DNA of 6,638 nt from Candidatus Opitulatrix roisinitermitis (GCA_031288055.1 JAITSD010000102.1:1-6638); one strand, 5' to 3'; positions 1-5,218 are shown, numbered from the stretch's first letter. Program-made: numbers and translations. The notes: generated by a model not told the origin, from the letters alone.

Positions 1-537
1 TTTACCAGCCTTTCCAGCTTTTCTAATAATTTGTTCACCAATATATTTAATACCTTTACCTTTATATGGTTCTGGCGGACGCAGTTTTCTAATATTAGCA
101 CTGACCTCACCGACCAATTGTTTAGAAATACCCGAAATAGTAAATTGATTATTTTCACCCACAGTAAAAGTGATACCCTCAGGTGCCTCGACATTTACCG
201 GATGCGAAAAGCCTAAAACAAATTCTAATGAATTGCCTTTTAAATTAACCCTGTAACCTGTACCAACAATTTCTAAAGTTTTTTGATAACCGTCTATAAC
301 ACCAACTATCATATTATTTATTAAAGTTCTAACTAAGCCATGAAGCGAACGAGCTTGTCTTTCATCATCAACTGGAATGATGGATAATTGACCATCATTT
401 TGCTCCACTTTAATACCTTGAGGTATAACTTCAGACAATTGACCTTTAGGTCCTTTAATGAAAACTTGATTATTCTCAATTTTAATTTCTATACCATCTG
501 GTAATTTTATCGGTACTTTGCCAATTCTTGAAACCAT
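1..537 (-). CDS. rplF: 50S ribosomal protein L6 (lacks only its 3' end)
   Basis: L6 binds 23S rRNA near the sarcin-ricin loop and the factor-binding site of the 50S subunit. The frame is open from ATG at 537 to the window edge, giving 179 residues with no stop. It begins MVSRIGKVPI and has the two tandem L6 repeats, at about residues 10-80 and 88-165. The conserved C-terminal signature RPPEPYKGKGIKY lies at about 153-165, and the last visible residues are RKAGKAGK. L6 proteins usually have 175-180 residues and often end this way, so probably only the stop codon or a few codons are missing. S8 ends 4 nt upstream. There is no convincing Shine-Dalgarno sequence in front of the ATG, so initiation may rely on coupling to S8 termination. 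L18 would be expected next, outside the window. Confidence 0.97.
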   Translation of the reverse strand, partial: MVSRIGKVPIKLPDGIEIKIENNQVFIKGPKGQLSEVIPQGIKVEQNDGQLSIIPVDDERQARSLHGLVRTLINNMIVGVIDGYQKTLEIVGTGYRVNLKGNSLEFVLGFSHPVNVEAPEGITFTVGENNQFTISGISKQLVGEVSANIRKLRPPEPYKGKGIKYIGEQIIRKAGKAGK

Positions 538-541
538 AATT

Positions 542-940
542 TTACCAAATATGGGCAACTATTTCTCCGCCCACACCTTTCGTTTGTGCCTGTCTATCTG
601 TCATAATCCCTGATGAAGTTGATAAAATAGCAATTCCTAGACCACCAAAAACTCTTGGTAAATTAGTAGTTTTAGCATATTTTCGAAGGCCTGGTTTAGA
701 TATTCGTCTAACTCCATGAATAGCTGGACTATTATCATCAGTATATTTTAAAATAATAGTAATATCTTTGCCCACTACAGCGACTTCTTCCTTAAAATCT
801 ACTATATAACCCTCACTTTTTAAAATATTAGCTATAGCAACTTTAAAATTTGAGTAAGGCATAGTAGTAGTTTTTAAATGTGCCACCGAAGCGTTTCTTA
901 TTCTAGTTAGCATATCTGCCACTGGATCTGTCATAGTCAT
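542..940 (-). CDS. rpsH: 30S ribosomal protein S8
   Basis: S8 is a primary 16S rRNA-binding protein of the central domain and is needed for 30S platform assembly. In E. coli it also represses the spc operon. The 132-residue product has the usual family length. It starts MTMTDPVADMLTRIRNA, has MPYSNFK at 27-33, the GVRRISKPGLR segment at 76-86, and the C-terminal RNA-binding signature STSSGIMTDRQA at 107-118. It ends GVGGEIVAHIW. The ATG at 940 is supported by a perfect AGGAGG six bases upstream. A second in-frame ATG lies two codons later, but the first has the better spacing and matches the MTMTDP start I recall from actinobacterial S8. S14 ends 15 nt upstream and L6 starts 4 nt downstream. 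Confidence 0.98.
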   Translation of the reverse strand: MTMTDPVADMLTRIRNASVAHLKTTTMPYSNFKVAIANILKSEGYIVDFKEEVAVVGKDITIILKYTDDNSPAIHGVRRISKPGLRKYAKTTNLPRVFGGLGIAILSTSSGIMTDRQAQTKGVGGEIVAHIW

Positions 941-946
941 AAATTG

Positions 947-952
947 CCTCCT
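947..952 (-). promoter_or_regulatory. Shine-Dalgarno sequence of rpsH
   Basis: On the minus strand this reads AGGAGG, six bases before the S8 ATG at 940, inside the 15-nt S14–S8 gap. It is one of the two full AGGAGG sites in the window and fixes the S8 start. S8 is also one of the few genes here whose start does not overlap or abut the preceding stop. Confidence 0.85.
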
Positions 953-955
953 ATC

Positions 956-1141
956 TTACCAACTGGACTTCTTAACACCAGGTAATTGACCTAAATGAGC
1001 TAATTGTCTTAAACATACTCTACATAAACCAAATTTTCTATAAACTGCTTTAGAACGCCCGCATTTAGCACATCTTGTATAAAACCGAACTTTAAATTTA
1101 GGTTTTCTTTGCTGTTTTTCTATTAATGCAGTTTTTGCCAT
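956..1141 (-). CDS. rpsN: 30S ribosomal protein S14, zinc-binding type (S14Z)
   Basis: S14 sits in the 30S head near the A site and contacts S3, S10 and S19. This is the short zinc-binding form of 61 residues rather than the roughly 100-residue zinc-free form. Four cysteines form the zinc knuckle: C24 and C27 (CAKC) and C40 and C43 (CRVC), separated by GRSKAVYRKFGL. The C-terminus is PGVKKSSW, the usual ending of the family. The ATG at 1141 shares its A with the TAA of L5 (TAATG), and AGGTGA lies about seven bases upstream, inside the end of L5. Having the zinc form inside the spc cluster is normal for actinobacteria and many other bacteria. A zinc-free paralogue elsewhere in the genome cannot be excluded. 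Confidence 0.98.
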   Translation of the reverse strand: MAKTALIEKQQRKPKFKVRFYTRCAKCGRSKAVYRKFGLCRVCLRQLAHLGQLPGVKKSSW

Positions 1142-1728
1142 TATTTAATCACCTGATCTTTACTCTTTTTAAAAGGCTTAAAAGGAAAACCTAATTGTAA
1201 TAATAGCTCTCTGCCCTCATCATCAGTTTTAGCAGTTGTTACAACCGTAATATCCATACCCCTTTGTCTATCTATACTATCTTGATTTATTTCATGAAAA
1301 ACTGACTGCTCAGTTAAACCAAAAGTGTAATTACCATTAGAATCAAATTGCTTAGCTGAAAGACCTCTAAAATCTCTAATGCGAGGTATGGCAATAGATA
1401 ATAATCTATCTAAAAACTCCCACATTCTAACACCTCGTAAAGTTACTGATGCTCCTATAGATTGACCTTCGCGCAATTTAAACTGAGCAATCGATTTTTT
1501 GGCCTTATTGATTCTAGGGTATTGACCTGTAATAATTGATAAATCAGAAATAGCTCCTTGCATAATTTTAGAATCTTTAGCAGCTTGACCAGCACCTGTA
1601 TTAACCACTATTTTAGTTAGATTAGGCACTTGATTTGTGTTTTTATAATTATAATCTTTTTGTAATTGGGGAACTACAATAGACTGATATTTCTCTTTCA
1701 ATCTTGGTTTCACTTTTGCCTGATTCAT
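1141..1728 (-). CDS. rplE: 50S ribosomal protein L5
   Basis: L5 binds 5S rRNA and helix 84 of 23S rRNA in the central protuberance and contacts the P-site tRNA. The product has 195 residues, slightly longer than the typical 178-190 because of a short N-terminal leader (MNQAKVKPRL) and a lysine-rich end (PFKKSKDQVIK). Visible family segments are KIVVNTGAG at 39-47, KKSIAQFKLREG at 77-88, IRDFRGLSAKQFD at 117-129, GNYTFGLTEQSVF at 132-144, and DEGRELLLQLGFPF at 170-183. Its ATG at 1728 overlaps the TAA of L24 by one base, and AAAGGA lies about nine bases upstream within L24. In E. coli the S8 repressor site lies at the L24–L5 junction, but here no intergenic bases exist. Confidence 0.98.
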   Translation of the reverse strand: MNQAKVKPRLKEKYQSIVVPQLQKDYNYKNTNQVPNLTKIVVNTGAGQAAKDSKIMQGAISDLSIITGQYPRINKAKKSIAQFKLREGQSIGASVTLRGVRMWEFLDRLLSIAIPRIRDFRGLSAKQFDSNGNYTFGLTEQSVFHEINQDSIDRQRGMDITVVTTAKTDDEGRELLLQLGFPFKPFKKSKDQVIK

Positions 1729-2075
1729 TATTCAATATCCTTTCCAGTTTTTTTGGAAATTCTAACTCTTTTCAATCTACTACGACCGTTTTGGTTTTCA
1801 GACATTAATCGATAACCAACTCTAGTGGCTGATTTTTTAGAAGCTGTGGCTAAAAGTTTAACATTAGAAATATGTATTGAGTTTTCAATAGTTTCTATAC
1901 CGCCAGTTTTACTACCCCTGTCAGTTTGTTTAGGTTTATTATGTTTTTTAGCTCTTTGTATGCCTTCAACAATTATTCTGCTGCGATTAGTTAAAACCTC
2001 TAAAACACGACCTTCTTTGCCTTTGTCTTTACCTGTTATAACTAAAACTCTATCATTTGTTCTAATTTTTGCCAT
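1728..2075 (-). CDS. rplX: 50S ribosomal protein L24
   Basis: L24 is an early assembly initiator of the 50S subunit, binds domain I of 23S rRNA and lies near the peptide exit. The 115-residue product has an N-terminal KOW motif at about 6-32 (NDRVLVITGKDKGKEGRVLE) and then the conserved RAKKHNKPKQ at 41-50. The C-terminal zone holds TRVGYR at 84-89 and VRISKKTGKDIE at 104-115. Between these last two lies a polar segment, LMSENQNGRSRLKR, somewhat longer than I expect for the family. The start at 2075 shares one base with the L14 stop, and GGAGG sits seven bases upstream inside the last codons of L14. Identity is secure. Confidence 0.98.
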   Translation of the reverse strand: MAKIRTNDRVLVITGKDKGKEGRVLEVLTNRSRIIVEGIQRAKKHNKPKQTDRGSKTGGIETIENSIHISNVKLLATASKKSATRVGYRLMSENQNGRSRLKRVRISKKTGKDIE

Positions 2076-2446
2076 TATAATACCTCCGGAGCTAAAGAAA
2101 TAATCCTCATAAACTTTTTATCTCTCAATTCTCGACCCACTGGTCCAAAAATACGCGTTCCTCTAGGATCATTAGTAGTACCCTGTAACAAAACAGCAGC
2201 ATTTTCATCAAATCTTATATAAGAACCGTCTATACGACGAGTTTCTTTAACACATCTAACCACCACTGCTTTAACAACTTCTCCTTTTTTAACACCACCT
2301 CCAGGGGTAGCGTCTTTCACAGTAGCCACTATTTTATCACCTAAAGAAGCATATCGCCTACCTGAACCACCAAGCACACGAATACACAAAATCTCTTTAG
2401 CGCCAGTGTTATCAGCCACTTTTAGTCTGGACTCCTGCTGTATCAT
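2075..2446 (-). CDS. rplN: 50S ribosomal protein L14
   Basis: L14 binds 23S rRNA near the subunit interface, forms intersubunit bridges with 16S rRNA, and is where the silencing factor RsfS docks. The 123-residue product matches the family length and is very conserved. It begins MIQQESRLKVADNTGAKEI, has GGSGRRYA at 26-33, DATPGGGVKKGEVVKAVVV at 45-63, GSYIRFDENAAVLL at 74-87 and DPRGTRIFGPVGRELR at 93-108. It ends MRIISLAPEVL. It is preceded by a 24-nt gap after S17 holding purine-rich AGAGG and AGG stretches, the longest gap but one in the window. In E. coli L14 opens the spc operon. Here there is no visible terminator and no well-spaced promoter before it, so read-through from S17 is likely. 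Confidence 0.98.
   Translation of the reverse strand: MIQQESRLKVADNTGAKEILCIRVLGGSGRRYASLGDKIVATVKDATPGGGVKKGEVVKAVVVRCVKETRRIDGSYIRFDENAAVLLQGTTNDPRGTRIFGPVGRELRDKKFMRIISLAPEVL
2083..2087 (-). promoter_or_regulatory. Shine-Dalgarno sequence of rplX, inside rplN
   Basis: The minus strand reads GGAGG seven bases before the L24 ATG at 2075. These bases also encode the glutamate-valine of the L14 terminus APEVL, so the L14 end carries a double role. It supports the start at 2075 and translational coupling across the TAATG junction. Confidence 0.8.
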
Positions 2447-2470
2447 ATCTATTTCTTACCTACCTCTTAT

Positions 2471-2815
2471 TTACTTAGCTTTCTCTATAATCCCTGTTAA
2501 ACGCCAACGCTTATGAGCCGACAATGGACGAGTTTCCTGTATAGCTACTAAATCACCCACATTAGCCTCTTGTTTAGCATCATGCACTTTAAACTTGGTT
2601 GATTTGGGCACAACTTTACCATAAAGCGGATGTTTTACTCTAGAATCAACCCTAACAACAATGGTTTTTTCCATTTTATTACTTACCACATAACCGCGTC
2701 TAGTTTTTCTATAAGCCCTAATTGTTGGTTTCATAGATCCAGATTTTTTATTATCTGTGGCTTTTTTATTATCAGATTTAGCAATGCCGGTTTTAACTTT
2801 AGTCTTAGCTTCCAT
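2471..2815 (-). CDS. rpsQ: 30S ribosomal protein S17 with lysine-rich N-terminal extension
   Basis: S17 is a primary 16S rRNA-binding protein of the 5' domain with an OB fold. The 114-residue product is longer than the usual 80-95. The core begins around residue 38 (TRRGYVVSNKMEKTIVVRV) and continues through RVKHPLYGKV at 59-68, KFKVHDAKQEANVGD at 74-88, ETRPLSAHKRWRL at 94-106, and IIEKAK at the end. Residues 1-37 are a polar arm rich in lysine, aspartate and threonine, with DNKKATDNKK at 15-24. The ATG at 2815 has GGGAG seven bases upstream and shares one base with the L29 stop. An internal ATG at 2734 (Met28) would give a near-normal protein but has only a weak site, so I prefer the long form. 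Actinobacterial S17 often has a short N-terminal extension; this one is longer. Confidence 0.96.
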   Translation of the reverse strand: MEAKTKVKTGIAKSDNKKATDNKKSGSMKPTIRAYRKTRRGYVVSNKMEKTIVVRVDSRVKHPLYGKVVPKSTKFKVHDAKQEANVGDLVAIQETRPLSAHKRWRLTGIIEKAK

Positions 2816-3333
2816 TATTTAACTCCCTTTGACACAGTCGTTAGTTTTTTATCAGCTGATGGCTTATTAACAATTGGTTTTTTACTAACTGACTGCTTAC
2901 TAACTGACTCATCAACGGATTTTTTGTTAGACGACTCTTTAATTGATGATTTTTTAACAACAACTTTTTTATCAACAGTTTTTTTATCAGTAGACTTTTT
3001 GTCAACGGACTTTTTATCAACAGTTTTTTTATCATCAATCTTTTTATCAGTTGATTTTTTATCAGCAGGCTTTTTGTCAACGGATTTTTTATCAACAGCC
3101 ACAGATTGCGGCGCTGTTCTAATTTTTAATTTTCTTTCTGTCAAAACAGTTTTTATTCTAGCAATATCCCGTCTAACAGCTTTTATTCGCCCATGAGTTT
3201 CCAATTGCCCAGTAGCTTTTTGGAAACGTAATTTAAATAACTCCTCTTTACAATTTTTTAACTCTGTAACTAAGTTTTGGTTATCTAAAGCATCTAAAGA
3301 CTGAATAGTAAACTGTGGTGATCCTATAGGCAT
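2815..3333 (-). CDS. rpmC: 50S ribosomal protein L29 with a 100-residue lysine-rich repeat tail
   Basis: L29 is a small helical-hairpin protein beside L23 at the peptide exit of the 50S subunit, close to where the signal recognition particle and trigger factor dock. The core is residues 1-72, with helix 1 at about 12-42 (LVTELKNCKEELFKLRFQKA) and helix 2 at about 44-68, including the signatures ATGQLETHGR and RRDIARIKTVL. Normal L29 proteins have 60-80 residues, whereas this one has 172. The extra 100 residues are low-complexity and free of aromatic residues. DKK recurs at 81, 86, 91, 96, 101, 106, 111, 116 and 121, then decays to VKK, IKE and NKK, with one more DKK at 161. The ATG at 3333 has AGGAGG nine bases upstream. 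The tail is in frame with the core and ends in TAATG shared with S17. Its function is unknown. Confidence 0.95.
   Translation of the reverse strand: MPIGSPQFTIQSLDALDNQNLVTELKNCKEELFKLRFQKATGQLETHGRIKAVRRDIARIKTVLTERKLKIRTAPQSVAVDKKSVDKKPADKKSTDKKIDDKKTVDKKSVDKKSTDKKTVDKKVVVKKSSIKESSNKKSVDESVSKQSVSKKPIVNKPSADKKLTTVSKGVK
2823..2830 (-). promoter_or_regulatory. Shine-Dalgarno sequence of rpsQ, inside rpmC
   Basis: The minus strand reads AAAGGGAG, ending seven bases before the ATG at 2815 and encoded within the last codons of L29. It supports the long S17 start over the internal ATG at 2734. Confidence 0.75.
2959..3093 (-). repeat. 15-bp tandem repeat encoding nine DKK pentapeptides
   Basis: Nine 15-bp units in perfect register encode residues 81-125 of L29. 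Each reads GA(T/C) AA(A) AA(A/G) followed by two variable codons, giving pentapeptides such as DKKSV, DKKPA, DKKST and DKKID. The lysine codons make A-runs of up to seven on the coding strand (for example 2979-2985 and 3024-3030). Units differ at silent and variable positions, so the array is diverged rather than freshly expanded. Degenerate units continue downstream to about 2848. Confidence 0.9.
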
Positions 3334-3752
3334 TAGTCTAAACCTCCTTGGCGAGATATAAATCTACACTTTAAAGGTAATTTATGAATAGCTCTAGTCA
3401 TAGCTTCTTTAGCAGTGTTTTCATCCACTCCAGCTAATTCAAAAAGCACTCTACCTCTTTTAACATTAGCCACCCACCATTCTGGATTACCTTTACCTGA
3501 ACCCATTCTGGATTCAGCTGGATGTTGAGTTAAAGGACGATCAGTATAAATATTTATCCAAACTTTGCCACCTCGTTTAATATAACGTGTCATAGCAATA
3601 CGAGCAGCCTCCACTTGACGATTAGTTACATAATGAGATTCTAAAGCCTGTATAGCATAATCACCAAAATTAATTCTATTACCGCCTTTAGAAGCCCCTT
3701 TTCTTTTAGGACTATGTTGTCGCCTCCAAGCCACTTTTTTAGGAATTAACAT
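3333..3752 (-). CDS. rplP: 50S ribosomal protein L16
   Basis: L16 binds 23S rRNA near the A site and is a late assembly protein that shapes the peptidyl transferase region. From ATG at 3752 it has 139 residues, the usual length, beginning with the standard MLIPKKVAWRRQHSP. Visible segments are FGDYAIQAL at 29-37, TNRQVEAARIAMTRYIKRGG at 43-62, VWINIYTDRPLT at 64-75, the RMGSGKG loop at 82-88, EWWVANVKRGR at 91-101, and AIHKLPLKCRFI at 121-132. A GTG two codons earlier (3758) would add MK, but family members start MLIP and the AGGTG just upstream would then fall on the start itself, so I prefer the ATG. The gene overlaps the end of S3 by 14 nt in another frame. L29 follows with a shared TAATG. 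Confidence 0.97.
   Translation of the reverse strand: MLIPKKVAWRRQHSPKRKGASKGGNRINFGDYAIQALESHYVTNRQVEAARIAMTRYIKRGGKVWINIYTDRPLTQHPAESRMGSGKGNPEWWVANVKRGRVLFELAGVDENTAKEAMTRAIHKLPLKCRFISRQGGLD
3343..3348 (-). promoter_or_regulatory. Shine-Dalgarno sequence of rpmC, inside rplP
   Basis: The minus strand reads AGGAGG, nine bases before the L29 ATG at 3333. It overlaps the codons for the Gln-Gly-Gly near the L16 C-terminus. It is the second perfect AGGAGG in the window and fixes the L29 start. Confidence 0.8.
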
Positions 3753-4566
3753 TTTCACCTACTTTTTTATCTGCTAACTTTTGATCATCTTTATTAATTG
3801 GTAAATCAGCTGACATTTTAGAATCAGTTTTTGATCCATTTGCATTTTGCAATCTATTATCATTAGCATTGGTTTTCATAGCTCTAGACTGTCTATCTAC
3901 TTTAACTTGTTTAGCCTCGTATTCTTTTTGAGTCATATCACCTCTATAAATCCAGACTTTTACACCTATTTTTCCAAAAGTTGTATCAGCTTCATAAAAA
4001 CCATAATCTATATTTGCTCTTAAGGTATGTAAAGGCACTCTACCTTCCCTATAAAATTCAGTTCGACACATTTCAGCTCCACCCAAACGACCTGAACACT
4101 GTACTCTAACTCCTTTAGCCCCTAATCTAAAAGCTGATTGCATAGCTCTTCTCATAGCCCGACGAAATGAAACACGATTAACTAATTGTTCAGCCACACC
4201 TTGAGCAGCTAATTGGGCATCCATTTCTGGGTTTTTAACTTCTAAAATATTTAATTGCACTTGTTTTTTAGTTATTTTTTCCAACAATTTACGCAATTTA
4301 TCGGCTTCGGTACCTTGGCGACCAATTACAATACCTGGTCTAGCTGTAAAAATATCTATCCTGACTCTATCTTTTATTCTTTCAATATTTATATGGCTTA
4401 TACCAGCTCTAGATAATCTTTTCCCCAAAGCTTGACGAATTTTAACATCTTCAGCTACATAATCAGCATATGATATATCACCTTGTCCTGAAGTAGCAAA
4501 CCAAGTTGATCTATAATCGGTAGTAATACCTAACCTATATCCAAAAGGATGAACTTTTTGTCCCAT
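3739..4566 (-). CDS. rpsC: 30S ribosomal protein S3 with polar C-terminal tail
   Basis: S3 forms part of the mRNA entry channel in the 30S head and contributes to mRNA unwinding. The 275-residue product contains an N-terminal domain starting MGQKVHPFGYRLGITTD, a KH type 2 domain at about 38-110 with its GxxG loop at GRQG 82-85, and the C-terminal S3 domain at about 118-208 (RVSFRRAMRRAMQSA, QCSGRLGGAEM, REGRVPLHTLRANIDYG, GVKVWIYRGD). Residues 211-275 form a hydrophilic tail rich in Asn, Asp and Lys that ends with DQKLADKKVGENVNS. Such tails vary widely in actinobacterial S3. A small insertion, ATSGQGDISY, sits at 24-33. The start shares one base with the L22 stop, with AAAAGGG upstream. The last 14 nt overlap L16. 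Confidence 0.97.
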   Translation of the reverse strand: MGQKVHPFGYRLGITTDYRSTWFATSGQGDISYADYVAEDVKIRQALGKRLSRAGISHINIERIKDRVRIDIFTARPGIVIGRQGTEADKLRKLLEKITKKQVQLNILEVKNPEMDAQLAAQGVAEQLVNRVSFRRAMRRAMQSAFRLGAKGVRVQCSGRLGGAEMCRTEFYREGRVPLHTLRANIDYGFYEADTTFGKIGVKVWIYRGDMTQKEYEAKQVKVDRQSRAMKTNANDNRLQNANGSKTDSKMSADLPINKDDQKLADKKVGENVNS

Positions 4567-4931
4567 TATTTATCGCCCTTTTCATCAAACGCCAAAGTAA
4601 TAGCAATATGTGAGGATTTTTTAACCATCCTATCAGCCCTGCCTTTAGCTCTCATTTTCAACCTCTTCATAACTGGCCCCTCATCTACCAAAACTTCCTG
4701 AATTACCAAAGAATTGTTATCCAAAGATGTACTTTGGTTATTAGAGTTCTGAAAATTATTTATATTAGAACGCAAAAGTTTTTCAAAAGCTTCAGACACA
4801 GCTTGTGGCTGAAATCGCAGAATATTTAAAGCTTCAGACACAGATTTTTTACGAATTAGCTTAGCAATTCTTCTAGCTTTAAGCGGCGTAACTCGTAAAT
4901 ACTTTAATTTGGCTGTATAAAGATCCGACAT
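4566..4931 (-). CDS. rplV: 50S ribosomal protein L22
   Basis: L22 contacts all 23S rRNA domains. Its long beta-hairpin lines the nascent-chain tunnel and, with L4, forms the constriction. The 121-residue product has the N-terminal KYLRVTPLKARRIAKLIR segment at 10-27, ALNILRFQPQAVSEAF at 34-49, and the hairpin VDEGPVMKRLKMRAKGRADR at 82-101, followed by the conserved KKSSHIAI at 104-111. The segment at about 56-74, usually a short ANAENN-type turn, is here an Asn/Gln/Ser-rich loop (INNFQNSNNQSTSLDNNS), several residues longer than I expect. The ATG at 4931 follows the S19 TAA directly with no spacer, and AGAGG is only four bases upstream. Confidence 0.97.
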   Translation of the reverse strand: MSDLYTAKLKYLRVTPLKARRIAKLIRKKSVSEALNILRFQPQAVSEAFEKLLRSNINNFQNSNNQSTSLDNNSLVIQEVLVDEGPVMKRLKMRAKGRADRMVKKSSHIAITLAFDEKGDK

Positions 4932-5213
4932 TTATCCTCTCTTTACCTTTTTATCATCATTGGCATGACCTCTAAAAGTACGCGTAGGAGCAAACTCACC
5001 CAATTTATGTCCCACCATCGACTCAGTTATAAAAATTGGATTATGTTTTCTACCATCATGAACTGCTATTGTGTGACCTATAAAATCAGGTGTTATCATA
5101 GAACGCCTAGACCATGTTTTAATAACAACTTTTTTACCGCCAGTATTAACTGATTCTATTTTCTTTTGTAAATGGTCATCCACAAAAGGTCCTTTTTTTA
5201 AACTTCTAGCCAC
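4932..5213 (-). CDS. rpsS: 30S ribosomal protein S19 (GTG start)
   Basis: S19 lies in the 30S head, pairs with S13 and contacts the A-site tRNA side and the central protuberance bridges. The 93-residue product matches the family length. It begins MARSLKKGPFVDDHL and has KTWSRRSMITPDFIGHT at 32-48, VHDGRKHNPIFITESMVGHK at 51-70, and LGEFAPTRTFRGH at 71-83. The start is GTG at 5213, five bases after the L2 stop, with AAAGG nine bases upstream. No in-frame ATG would preserve the conserved ARSLKKGPF start. It is the only non-ATG start I assign in the window. The stop TAA is followed immediately by the L22 ATG. Confidence 0.97.
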   Translation of the reverse strand: MARSLKKGPFVDDHLQKKIESVNTGGKKVVIKTWSRRSMITPDFIGHTIAVHDGRKHNPIFITESMVGHKLGEFAPTRTFRGHANDDKKVKRG

Positions 5214-5218
5214 TTAAT

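Noticed and set aside
31..216. Plus-strand frame of 61 codons over rplF
   Set aside because: Antisense to the clear L6 frame, with no supporting signals.
1825..2103. 92-codon plus-strand frame with hydrophobic stretches over rplX
   Set aside because: Antisense to a secure L24 gene; hydrophobicity is expected from the complement of lysine-rich coding sequence.
2471..2520. TTGGCG and TATAGA boxes on the minus strand before rplN, as a possible spc promoter
   Set aside because: The spacing is about 12 bases, too short for a sigma-70 type promoter, and the boxes lie in the conserved S17 coding end.
2979..3060. T-runs on the plus strand as terminators
   Set aside because: They are lysine codons read on the other strand, with no preceding GC-rich hairpin and no plus-strand gene.
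2841..3095. 84-codon minus-strand frame rich in Leu/Ile/Lys inside rpmC
   Set aside because: It is the +1 frame of the 15-bp repeat and lacks its own start signal. Kept only as a possible slippage product, not as a gene.
2940..3096. CRISPR-like or satellite array, because of the regular 15-bp repeats
   Set aside because: No spacers exist; the units are codon-phased and encode pentapeptides within the L29 frame.
2630..3196. 188-codon plus-strand open frame with repeated Phe-Leu-Ser units
   Set aside because: It is the exact antisense of the L29 repeat and S17 arm; the repeat period is a multiple of three, so the shadow frame stays open. No ribosome-binding site or homology is apparent.
3753..3758. 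GTG at 3758 as the start of L16
   Set aside because: It would add two residues before the family-standard MLIP start and place the AGGTG site on the start codon; the ATG at 3752 fits better.
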